Shown here piece by piece: positions 49,801-60,945 of a DNA stretch of 64,000 nt (positions within the stretch are counted from its first letter, which is position 1; every line of letters begins with the position of its first letter). Below the pieces are notes generated by a model that made no database searches, was not told where the DNA came from, and worked only from the letters and a program-made list of their open reading frames with translations. Both the position numbers and the translations under genes were made by a program. The DNA lies in assembly GCA_029641185.1 (NCBI GenBank), contig JAPWGK010000014.1:1213508-1277507 (forward strand), given 5' to 3'. This DNA comes from Pseudofabraea citricarpa. Lineage: Eukaryota > Ascomycota > Leotiomycetes > Helotiales > Dermateaceae.

Positions 49801-52640
49801 ATAATTATAATATATATAATAGATAATCTTAGACCTAATTAGAATAAGATTTATATATATAATACTTAGGTATATTTATTAATAAAAGATAAAAAAGTTA
49901 ATTAATATTATTAAGTATTTAAAATATAATTATAAGAGTATATTAGATATTTAATAGAATATATTACTTCTAATATTTATTAAATATAAATTCTAATACT
50001 CGACCGAGTAATTATTACTAGGAATATTATATTTAATAAAGATATTTTATATATTTTATCTTAAGAGTAAGCGAAAGATTAATCGCTTAATATTATTTAA
50101 AATATTACTAAGGCGATTAAGATAAAAGATAATAAGATCTAAGACGCTAAATCGATCCTTAAAAATATAATAAACCTAAGTAATAAAAACTTAGTTAATA
50201 AGTAAAATAAAATACTAGTAAAGCTAATAGATATAAATTTAATTACTCTAGAAGATAAAAAGATATCTAAAACCTTAGATTTAAATTCTAAGATTATAGA
50301 AATACTAGGATCGTCTTTTAAAAAGTTATTTATATTAATCTAGATAATAAAATAATAGAAAAATACTCTAGAACTAAAGATTAATCTCTTATCTCTAAGA
50401 AATATTTCTTCTACTAAAAGTATACTAGTAATAATAAGTAGAAATCTATATATTTAAGATAAAAATAAAAGTATAATTAATTATAATACTAATAATAATA
50501 TAAATATAAGATTAATATAAGAAATATACTCTTAGGTAATTATCTAATAATTATTATTAGTAAACTAAGTAATAAGTTAAAGATAAAAGAAAATAACTTA
50601 ATTAAAGTTATTATCTAATATATAAAGCTTATTATAAGTAGTAGGACGCTTAATAAAGCCTAGTAACCTTACTAAGCTTATTATAAAGAGACTTAGAAAG
50701 AAGTATAAAAGAAAAGTTTATAATCTTATTATAAGATTAAGTAAGTAACTCTAAGATAAAAATAAAAGTAATAATAATATTTCTAGAAGTAAAGCTAGAA
50801 AAAAAGTTTTTATTATATTTATAAGAAATATAAATACTAGTAAGAGACTTAAAGAGATAATAAATAAAATAAGATATTAAAATATTAATATACTCGAAGA
50901 TTTTTTTAATATATTTTAGCTTAATTTATTAGAAGCTAGAGAAAATACTTATTATTAAATAATATATATTATAATTATAATAATAATATAAACTAAAGTC
51001 TTAAGAGTTAATAAGTATATTAAGTAAGCTTACTTAAGTATAACTTTATATATTAGAATAAATAAACTCTTATTAATACTAAAAAAGTAAAATTATCTTA
51101 AAAATTATCTTCTTAGAATATAATTCTAAGTAAAAATAAAACTTAAGCTTAGAAATCTTAAAGTAAAAGATTATTAGAGGATAATCTAAATATTAAAAGC
51201 TAAGAGTATCTTAATCTTATTAAAGTAAATATTTAGCTATAAGTTAAACTTATTAGGATTTCTTATTAAATATTAAATAAAAATTATTATCTAAGATAAT
51301 CTCTAAGATAATAAGACGATTATTTTTATATATATAATTATATTAGTAATTAAATTCTTTTATATTATAATAATTTTAGTCGCTTAATTTAATCTTAAGA
51401 TTAAGTAATTTAATATTATAAATATATTTATTAATATAAAGAGAGATATAAGTAATATATTTATAGTTTATTATCTCTTAGAAGGATTTAAAATCCCTAG
51501 AAAAAACGTAAAAATTAATCGAGTATTATATAACTTAAGAAATTCTCTAGTATTTTAGTTCGTATATTTTTTTATTATCTTAAAAAACTTAGGCTTTATC
51601 TTATATAAAGAGAATTTATATATCTTTTTTAATAAATAATAAAAGATTTTTATTATATTTTATATAAATAATATCTAAGTTTTATTTTATAAAGATAATA
51701 AAAAGTATATTTAGGAGATTATTAAAGATTTAAACTTAGTATATAACTTATATACGTTTAATAAAATCTAGTAGTTCCTAGGTATTAGAGTAATTAAAGA
51801 TAAAAAGCGTAAGAAAATCTAGATAATATATAATACTTATATTAAGAAGATTATATAAAAATTTAAGCTTATAAATAAGAAGTACCTAAGTATATTTCTA
51901 CTAATAATAGAATTTATAAAATATATAAGAAAGGCTTTATTAGCTTAGATTAAAAAGTACTAAGAGAAAGTAAAATTTATATTATATATTATTATTATTA
52001 TATATATAAATATTACTTTTATTATTTTATAGCTTTTTAATTTCCTTTAAAACCTAAGCCCTAAGTATTTAATTATAATTAATTAGATAATCAAATACTT
52101 ATTTAATATACGCTTTCTTATAATTAAGTATAACTATAAGCTAGATAAAATCTAATTATTACTTATATTAGACGCGTCTTTTACTAATAATACTAAAATA
52201 TAATATTTTTTATATAATTATATTATTTTCTTATTTAGTAGGCTTATTATATAATAAGCTACTTATTAAACGATAATATTAACTTTAACTACTAAAGCTA
52301 AAATAAGAGGTATAAAACTTATAGCTAAAAAAATTATAGCTTTTTAAAGGTTTTTTTATAATCTTAAATTTAATATTAATAATATCTAAATAATTTTATA
52401 TAATAACTAATAAATAATTAAACTAATTATAAGAGAGAATATAAGAATAATAACTAAGTTATATTATATAAATATCTAAAATATATAATTATATTAAAAG
52501 TATAATAAAAGTACTTTTAATATAACTTATATTTTAACTAAAGATATATTAGCTAATAGTTTAACTAAGAATCTCTTATAATATAAGTTTAAAGCTTTTC
52601 GTATTTTACTAAACCTCTAAGACGTAAGAGGTAAAATTAA
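46860..52640 (+). pseudogene. Copia polyprotein relic (gag-pol) of element A
   Basis: Decoding TAA/TAG as Gln/Trp, an integrase-like catalytic region is readable at roughly 49.2-49.8 kb (D-x-I-GPI-like start, then ISNIRI...IKLNLLLTYTYKLN). The reverse transcriptase box reads YINNI at 51,659-51,676, the RIP form of YVDDI, followed by QFLGIRVI and later IKKIIQKF. The RNase H end reads LILDASFTN near 52,165 and QATYQTIILTLTTKAKIRG near 52,260-52,310, like the copia SKKQ...STTEAEY block. The order integrase before reverse transcriptase is the copia order. The gag part upstream is not resolved. No intact frame remains. Confidence 0.75.
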
Positions 52641-54454
52641 GAAGCTTAATTAAGAAATATTAATAGAATTTATATTTATTTTAGATTATTTTATTTATAT
52701 TTTTATATATTTATATTATAATATTTTATTTATATAAGAGTACTTATAATAAGCTTATTTTATTAATATAAGACAAGAAGTATTCCTAAGTAATATCTCT
52801 AGTTATTAAGCTTTTAGCTTATCTCTAAAGTTCTTTCTAGCTTTAGTTAATTACTAAGTTAATAATCTTATTAAGAAGCTCTTTTAACTTAGTATATTTC
52901 TTTAGAATAAAAATACTAATAATAATAAAAGATACCTTAAGCTTAAGCTTAATATTAATTAGCTTTAAAATAATATAAATAAAATAATAAAGTCGTATTA
53001 ATTATTATAAGTAATATTAGTATATAACTAAGTATAAGAGAAATATAATACTTATATAAGTAATTATCTTCTTAGTATAATCCTAAGCCTTTAGCTTATT
53101 AGGACCCTAAGTATTAATAATTCTAATAAGAAAAAGATTAATAAAAGGCTAAATAAAAGAAAGGATTTCTTAGTAGAAGTATTTAAAAGAATATCTCTAG
53201 TAATAAGTACTAGAACTTTTATTATTATAATAAATATTATTAGAAGAATTACCTAAGGCGTTTTTTAAATAACTAAGATAAAAACGCTTATAAGTTTTTC
53301 TTTTCTAGTAGTAAATAAGAATATTATAAGTAAGGTTTACTCTAGTATTAGTTTTTTAGATCTTAGGAATAAGAATCTTAAAAATATTAGAAGTTTTCTT
53401 ATAAGTCTTCTTATAATACTTATATTACTTATAAGCTATCTACTTATAAGTAAACTTCTTATTATAAGCCTCTTATATATAATAAGTAATCTTAGTAATA
53501 TAAGCGTATTTTTATTTAGCCTTCTTTTTATAAGTATAATCTTCCTTTTTCTTAATATACTTTTTCTTAGTAGTAGTAATAGTATAAGTATAAAGACTCG
53601 ACTAATAAGTAAAAGTAAAAAACTAAATAAAAGTATTTAATTCTTTTTTATTATAAATATAATTATCTATAGCTTAATTAGGATTATCTTATATAATATA
53701 AATAATAGATATATTAAAAGAAATAAGAATACTAAGATTAGGAATATTTTTATTTAAGGTATTAGATATTAAAGAAGAGATTAAAGTCTTTTTAACTCGC
53801 TTAGCTTTCTTAGTAAAAGAGAGATTCTTAATAATAAAAAGATCGAGATTAGAAAGTATAAGAGAAATACTAGAAGAATAATATTTAAACTTAAACTTAG
53901 GATTATCTTACTAAAGATTATTAATCTTATTATTAATAAAATTCTTATTAATAGAGATATCTTTAATACGCTAGAATAATTAGATTATAATTATATAATA
54001 ATAAAAGAGTATAATATTAAACTTATTTTAGTAAAAGCGTAAGTAACTACTTAATATTAGGATTAAATAACACGCGTATAAGTTATATTTATATTATAAG
54101 TAATCTTAGTAGGAGTCTTAGGGGCTATTATAATTAAGATCTTTTACGATTAAATTAAAAGATTAAAAAGAAAAAGAGTAAAAATAAAATAAGAAGATAA
54201 TCTTAAGTTAAAGTATATATAAGAGAGTTATTATAAAAAAGAAAGAAAGTAGTAGAAAATATAAGGATTTATAGGTAAGACTCTCTAGTAAGTTAGAAGA
54301 TTAATAATCTAGTAGGTCGAGTTAGCCCGATTAAATAATAGTATACGCGAGATTATAATAAGTAATATAAGACGTTTTAGTAATATAAGTAATATACGAT
54401 TATAACTAATAAGAGCGCGCGCTCTTAAGATTAGTTAAAACTAACTAGGGGGTA
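52641..54454. other. Long 3' region of element A, with a possible antisense frame
   Basis: About 1.8 kb separates RNase H from the 3' LTR, long for a copia element. The same segment in element B (about 61.4-62.6 kb, plus strand there, so antisense to pol) can be read over some 400 codons with only TAA/TAG interruptions, giving a Lys/Tyr/Thr-rich sequence. I do not recognise it. A 16-bp perfect palindrome AAGAGCGCGCGCTCTT lies at 54,411-54,426, just before the polypurine tract. Confidence 0.45.
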
Positions 54455-54658
54455 TATTATAACCTAAATTATACCTTAGCTATTATATAAGTTATATTAC
54501 CTATATAATCTCTTAGTATTAATTAGCTAGTATAAAACTACGTTCTCCCTAAGTTAATCTCTTACTCTTTAGATAATTTATAATAGATAATTATATAATT
54601 ATTAATTATTATTTATATAATATTAATTCTAAGCTTTATTTTATTTTTATTTATAATA
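54455..54658 (+). repeat. 3' LTR of element A
   Basis: 204 bp, same length as the 5' LTR and as the LTR at 60,742-60,945, starting TATTATAACC and ending TTATAATA, followed directly by the AACTT target duplication. Confidence 0.9.
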
Positions 54659-55720
54659 AACTTTTATTAATAGAATATTAATAAGAATATAAACTTATTT
54701 AGACTTCTAGATAATTACCTAGTAAGTCGACTACGCCTTATATTATAAGTTATATATAAATTTATAATAGGTCCTAACTCTAATAATAATACCGGTTATT
54801 ATTTTTATTTTATCTAGAGATATTATATAATATATTATACTTATTAATTAATAAATCCTTATAATCTAGATATATTAATAGGAGATAATATCCCTAGAGT
54901 TAATATAAGACGTCTAATATATCGTTTTATAGCTAAAGAGTTTATAGAATACTAGAATTATAGTAAATAATTCTATTATAATTTAGCTATTATATTAGAA
55001 GATAATATTATTATATAAAATAAAAAATATACTTGTAAGCTTATTTTAAATATAATATAAACTAGGTTCGCTTATATAAGTAATAAGCTAATATTAGGAT
55101 CTATTACTTACTAGAAAAACTTATTTAACCTATTATATAATATTATTAAGCTTTTATATTATCGTATAATAGAAAAAAAAAAAGCTAAATAACCTTTAAT
55201 ATATTATCCCTAGACGATATATACGAGCTATTATTTATTATTATATAAGATATATTAAAGCTATATATTACTATAAAAATAATCGCTAATTTAGTTATTT
55301 TAAATAATAGAAAGTTAATTTAGTAGATAAATATTCTAGTTAATTAGATTCTACTACTTATTATATATAAAATATTAAGAATTCTAGCTAAAGCTTATAT
55401 ATTAGAGTTATCTTATATAAAACGTAAAGAAATTATTTAGAAGTTTAATAACTCTAATAATAATAGTTATTTATTCCTTAATTTATATTTTATAAGATTT
55501 ATTAGACTTAACTTATAATTCGCTTATAATTATACTTATTTCTTTAATATACCTCTAAATTAAGAAGCTAAGGTATAAGCTAGTAATCGATCTTATAGAA
55601 TTAGCTAGATAAAAATAATAGAGTTTTTCGAAATATATATTATAAATAGATTTTAGAATTATTAAATCTATAATAATCTTCTTAAGGTAATTCCTAGTAT
55701 ATTATTAGAACTCTTTATAA
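54659..55720 (+). pseudogene. Relic of the SNF2-type helicase, 3' part (plus-strand copy)
   Basis: Joining 46,654 to 54,664 (one copy of the AACTT duplication) continues the plus-strand reading without loss: after motif III come NPYNLDILIGDNIPRVNIRR and LIYRFIAKEFIEYQNYS at 54.86-54.96 kb. Motif V/VI-like IRFIRLNL at about 55,495-55,520 and QASNRSYRISQ at about 55,575-55,615 (family form QA..R.HRIGQ) complete the helicase. Motif V/VI lies about 1.05 kb after the DEAH relic once the copia element is removed, the same distance as in the minus-strand copy. At least one frame change occurs between 54.96 and 55.5 kb. Confidence 0.6.
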
Positions 55721-57400
55721 TAATTTTTAAGATAATTAATAAATTAGCCTATAATAATAATAAGCTAAAACTAGATATCCTTTTATAGTATCTTATTAAT
55801 AATAAACTAGTTCCTAGTAATAATAAACGTATTATAAATTAACTACTAGAAAATCGATTAATACCTTAGTAATTTATAGCTATAATTAATAATCTATTAT
55901 ACGATAAGAAGTTACTTAGAGAATATATTAAGATCTAGGATAATAATACTTTATAAGAATATAAACTTATTAATAAATTTATTCTTAAAATATTACTTAT
56001 ACGACTTATATATTAATTTATATATAATATACCTAATATTTATATTTAAAACGATTACCTTTTTTTATTAAAGTTATCTGTTAATTAAGTAAGTTTATAT
56101 TAAGTAGGTTTTTATATTAAGTATATTTATATTAAGTATATTTATATTAAGTAAATTTATATTAAGTAGGTTTATATTACCTAACTTTTAATTAATTTTA
56201 TTAATTAATTTCTCTTTTAGAGGTATATTTTAATTTATTATAAAAATATTTTATAATAATTAATAATATAAATAAGATCTTTATACTTTCGTTCTTTTAT
56301 AAGATATTATAAAAAAAAAAAAAAAAAAAAAAAAATCTTTCCTAAAAAGTATTATATATAATATCCCTTATATTCCTAATTATTCTACTAAAAGATACCT
56401 CTTATATTCCTAATTATTCTATTAAAAGATATCTTTTATATTTTTAATCGTAGCCTATTAAAAGCTACGATTTAAACCTAGTTAAATATTTTCCCTAAAT
56501 TATTATTTATATAAGTACCACTTTATAATTATTTCGTATATAAAATTTTTTTATTAGAATTATACGTTCTTATTACCTTAGTACTTTATAAGTAGATAAA
56601 TTAAATTAATAATTATTTAATAAAACTATAGTTATTCTAGAGTATAAGAGTATAACTATATAATAAATATAATAATAATACTTCTTTCTAATTATAATTA
56701 TACTTATATAATCGTAACCGAATCTTACCTTATAATTATAACCTCTACTTAGTATATATTATATTACTACTAATACCTGTTTATAATTATAATATAATAT
56801 ATAATATTATATTATCTACTAGAGTAAAACTAATATAATAATATTAATACTAACTTAGACTCTAGTAATATTCTTATAATAGCCTCTCCTAGAGATAATA
56901 TCCCTAGGAGTTATTATAATAATAGTAATACGAATAATAATATACCTATAATATCACTTGATAATAATAAAAGAGATATTATAGAAGGAGATATAAGTAT
57001 CAAATAATACAAAGTAGACTCGAACTTAAGTAATATCTTTAATATAATTATATATAATAAAGGCGACTCGGCTTTAGATAACTCAAGTAATAATAATAGT
57101 CTAGTAAAGTTATTATATAATAAGGTACTTATATAACCTCTAGAAAAGATAAATATTAATTATATTTTTATTTAGGATATAATAATTATATTAGATATTA
57201 TAGAACTAGCCTTATAGTTTATTTACTTTATAGACCTTAATAATAATAGTAATAGTAATAGTAATACTAATAGTAATACTAATACTAATAAAACCGAAGA
57301 TTAAGATAAATATAATATACTATAATAATTATCTTTTCCTCTCTCTTCTTCTTATATATTAGATACTAAGTCGATTTATAATATATTATCCCTAATATCT
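55721..57400. other. RIP-degraded spacer with poly(A) run and 34-bp repeats
   Basis: An uninterrupted A25 run lies at 56,311-56,335. After it, TTATATTCCTAATTATTCTA units repeat about 34 bp apart at 56,368-56,440. 56,096-56,180 has TTTATATTAAGTA repeated every 15-17 bp. At 57,238-57,290 AATAGT/AATACT codon-like repeats would encode Asn/Ser/Thr at the N-terminal side of the following transposase-like relic. The poly(A) could be a LINE tail, but I see no LINE sequence before it. Confidence 0.45.
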
Positions 57401-59705
57401 TTCTTTTACTTAGCTTTTAGCTTATAATATAAATATTCCTTTATTTCGTATAAGGATTATAAACTATTATATAAGGTTTAGAGAATAATATAAACGATTA
57501 GAAATAAGATATATAATAATAATAATAGTAATAGTAATAAGAATAAACTCCTACTAAAGCTAGATATACTAAAATATATAATCCGTATATAACTTTTTAT
57601 ATTATAACTTATACGAAAGCTTATTATAGTTAAGGTTAAAAAGTAGATAATTTTATTATCTAAAGAGAAAATATAATAATATATAATTATTTATAAGAGC
57701 TAATACTACTAGTATAACCCTATAGATCTTATTATTAAGATTATTAGTACTCGGGCTCTTATAAATAAGATATACTTTAGTATAATATATTATATTAATT
57801 ATCTTAAAGAATTCTAGGAATCGCGTTTATAAGGCTCGTTTATAATAATAACGTCTAGCGAATTTATAACTATTATAGATAATAATATACTTATTCCTAG
57901 AGATATCGTTCGTCTTTCTTATATTATAAATAATATTACTAGAAGTTATATTATATTTATTAGATATAATTATTATAATAATATAAATATTTAAGGTAAG
58001 ATTTTATTAACTTTATAGCTTATAGTCTCTAAAATAAAGCTTTAGTACGAAATTAAATATTTATATATTAGAGATATAAAGCTCCTTTTATTAGATAAAA
58101 TAATTAAGGTTATACTAAAGCTAATATAATATATACTTAATATCTATATAATATAAAAGTACTCTAATAACCTAGATAATAAAATCGTAGAGATTAAGCC
58201 TTCTTCGTATTATATTTAGTAGATAATTAACTATAAGATATAATTAATAAAGCTAATCCGATTTATATATCTAATATATAATAAACTAAAGGTATAATAT
58301 TATAATTAAGAAGCTTTTAAAGAGTTTATTATAAGTAGCCTTCTTTATTATTTCTTACCTTTAATCTTATTTATTAATAACTTTAGTATTTACTAAAATA
58401 TATATTATACTCTTAAAAGATTTTATATAATACTAGTAAATTTAAATTATAAAAAGAAAAGGAAACTAGCTAATAAATTTATATTAATATTAGGTTCTTA
58501 TAATATAAAGCTTTTAGATATTATCTTTAACCTTTAGCTAAGTATAAAGTAATTAGCTAAAGGAGTAATTATAAATATATATAAGAAGATATTAGTAATA
58601 ATATTCTTAATCGTTCTTATAAGTAATATACCTTAGGCTATTAATAATATTAGCTTTATAAGATATATTACTATTAAAGGCTATTAAGTATACTTTTACT
58701 TATAAGAAGATTATAGGGATATAAATTATAATATTATTAGTAATAATAGATATTATTATAATATTATCTTTAAGTAGGAACGAGAGCTAGAACTTTCTTT
58801 ATAATAGAAAGTAGATTATTTTAAGAACCTTAGGATACGATAAAATCTATTAAATATCTTACCTTTAGTATTATATCTAGATCTAATACTTAGCTAAGGA
58901 TATAATATATTATACTTAGAATAATATAATATTAGAAGGATTATCTTTAGATTTCTTTTTAATAATATCTTAATAAAATTTAGCTACTTATAATATATTA
59001 AAGTTATATAGATTATTTCTTTCTTATATAATTAACTAAGAATCTAAAGCCTAATATATTTATTCTTATAGTTATTATCTAAGATTAGATAAATTATCTT
59101 ACTAATACCTTTAATCCTTTAATATTATAGTAAAACTACCTAGTATAAGCTAAGCTTCCTTTAAAGTATTAAACGTATATATAATAGCAAAAACCTACTA
59201 GTATATAAATTAATAAAGTTATTTATATATATAGCTAAGTTTATTATATAAACTAGTAAGAGATTAAAGGTTCTTTTATTTACTAAAAAGACGTATAATA
59301 TATTATTAAGTTATAAATAAGTATATTATATATTAATTAATTATATAAAAAAGAGTTATTAGTAAACTATAATATAAGATACGTAAGATAATTAGGATCC
59401 TAGGAATATCTTCCCTAGTATATCTAATATTAAAAAAGAAGAAATTATACTTAAAGATAATAATAAGAGTAATAGAAGTAATAATTTATATAATAATATA
59501 AAGAATAACCCTAGTTCTATTAAGGCTAATACTAGTATATAATAGAATAATATAAAAAGTAATACTAGAATTATTTATACTAATACTAATAAGTATACTA
59601 ATACTATAAATATAAATATTAATAGTAGCGCTTATAAGCCTAAACCTAAGTTTAGATCTAAGGCTAGATTTAAGGCTAGATCTAAGGCTAAACCTAAGTA
59701 ACGTA
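57400..59705 (+). pseudogene. Relic of a large KDZ/Plavaka-like transposase-family protein (plus-strand copy)
   Basis: The plus-strand reading has only TAA/TAG interruptions. Blocks in order: KIYFSIIYYINYLKEFQES near 57,770-57,820, LPLILFINNFSIYQNIYY near 58,352-58,410, ILGSYNIKLLDII near 58,490-58,530, ISNIPQAINNISFIRY near 58,620-58,670, NNRYYYNIIF near 58,745-58,775, and VLYLDLILSQGYN near 58,870-58,905. They match the minus-strand relic at 31.2-33.0 kb block for block. The C-terminal tail is Asn/Thr-rich, then a basic repeat of Lys-Ala/Arg-Ser codons (59,636-59,698) before TAA 59,699-59,701. Family name is tentative, as for the other copy. Confidence 0.5.
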
Positions 59706-60741
59706 TTTAAATACTTAAGACGAAATAAAATAAATTATATTATCTCTTAAACGTATATATAAGATTTTACTTAATAAATAATATTCGGAAGTACGAGTAT
59801 ATAATAAATTATAATATATTAACTAAAGAGTTAAAATATAATATATAAAAGGTATAAGCAGATATTATAATATTATTAAACTTAATAGTATATTTATTTA
59901 TAAAAAATAATATTATATAGTTACTAAGGCTCGGATTTATTAATATATAAGAGATAATATATTTAGACCTTATAAATCCTCTTAAGTTTATATAATAGTA
60001 TTATCTTTAGCTAATTTATAGCTTCGTATTATTAGTTAAATATTATACGAAGAAGGATAATTACTCTAATAATATAAAAGTAATAAAAAACGTAAATTAT
60101 ACGTTAGTATAAGTTAATATTAAAGGGTTCGATCTTTATAATAATCTTATAAGACTATTATATATTAGTAAGAATATAAAGCTCTTAATACTCGTATAAG
60201 AAGGATTATTATTTAGCTTATTATTTTAATAAATATTTTAAGAAAGTAAATATATAAGTATATTATTATATATTATCTACTAATAATAATATACCTAGAC
60301 TATAATATCTATAATATCGTATTATTCTTAAGATATAATAATATTTGATAATATTAATAAGTTATATTTAATACTAAGAATAACTCTAAGAAATAAGTCT
60401 TTAGAATAAGTAATTATTATTATATCCTTAGTAATAATAATAATATTTACTAGATCTATTAATTATTTGTTATTTTATTCTAGTAATAGTAATATATTAT
60501 ATTTATATTAATATTACTTAAGGGTATAAATATAAGAGATTTATTCTTAGGTATAAATATCTTTTAATAAAAGTACGATATTAGTAGTATTCGTATATTT
60601 AATATACTAGCTATAAAGGATTAAAAGAACTAGTTACTTTATATATTAGCTAATAAGCTATAAGCGTATAATAAGAAGTCTAAGGATAATATCTTTTTTA
60701 TAAAGTATAAATAAAGGCTAAAGTTTATATAAGTTATTATA
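59706..60741. other. RIP-degraded DNA before element B
   Basis: About 1 kb without assigned coding. It would be the 3' part of the plus-strand two-gene unit, interrupted at 60,741 by element B. The last five bases, TTATA (60,737-60,741), should be one half of element B's target duplication. Confidence 0.35.
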
Positions 60742-60945
60742 TATTATAAATAAAAATAAAATAAAGCTTAGAATTAATATTATACAGATAATAATTAATA
60801 ATTATATAATTATTAGCTACGAATTATCTAAAGAGTAAGAGATTAACTTAGAGAGAATATAATTTTATACTAGTTAATTAATACTAAGGGATTATACGAG
60901 TAATATAATTTATATAATAACTAAGATATAATTTAGGTTATAATA
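60742..60945 (-). repeat. 3' LTR of element B
   Basis: 204 bp on the minus strand, ending in GGTTATAATA on the plus strand (60,936-60,945). Retains a rare CpA at ATACAG (60,782-60,787). It has its own set of transitions relative to both LTRs of element A. Confidence 0.9.

Larger units (their letters stand above)
46655..54658 (+). mobile_element. Complete, RIP-inactivated Ty1/copia LTR retrotransposon (element A), 8,004 bp
   Basis: Two 204-bp LTRs in direct orientation (46,655-46,858 and 54,455-54,658) enclose 7.6 kb. A 5-bp target duplication AACTT flanks it exactly (46,650-46,654 and 54,659-54,663). LTR ends read TA...TA, which is TG...CA after RIP. A purine-rich AACTAGGGGG precedes the 3' LTR, as a polypurine tract should. 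The internal order integrase, reverse transcriptase, RNase H identifies copia. It is inserted in a helicase relic on the same strand. A related copy in the opposite orientation starts at 60,742. Confidence 0.9.

Noticed and set aside
56311..56335. Poly(A) run as proof of a LINE insertion
   Set aside because: No LINE reverse transcriptase or endonuclease trace precedes it; a simple homopolymer is as likely.
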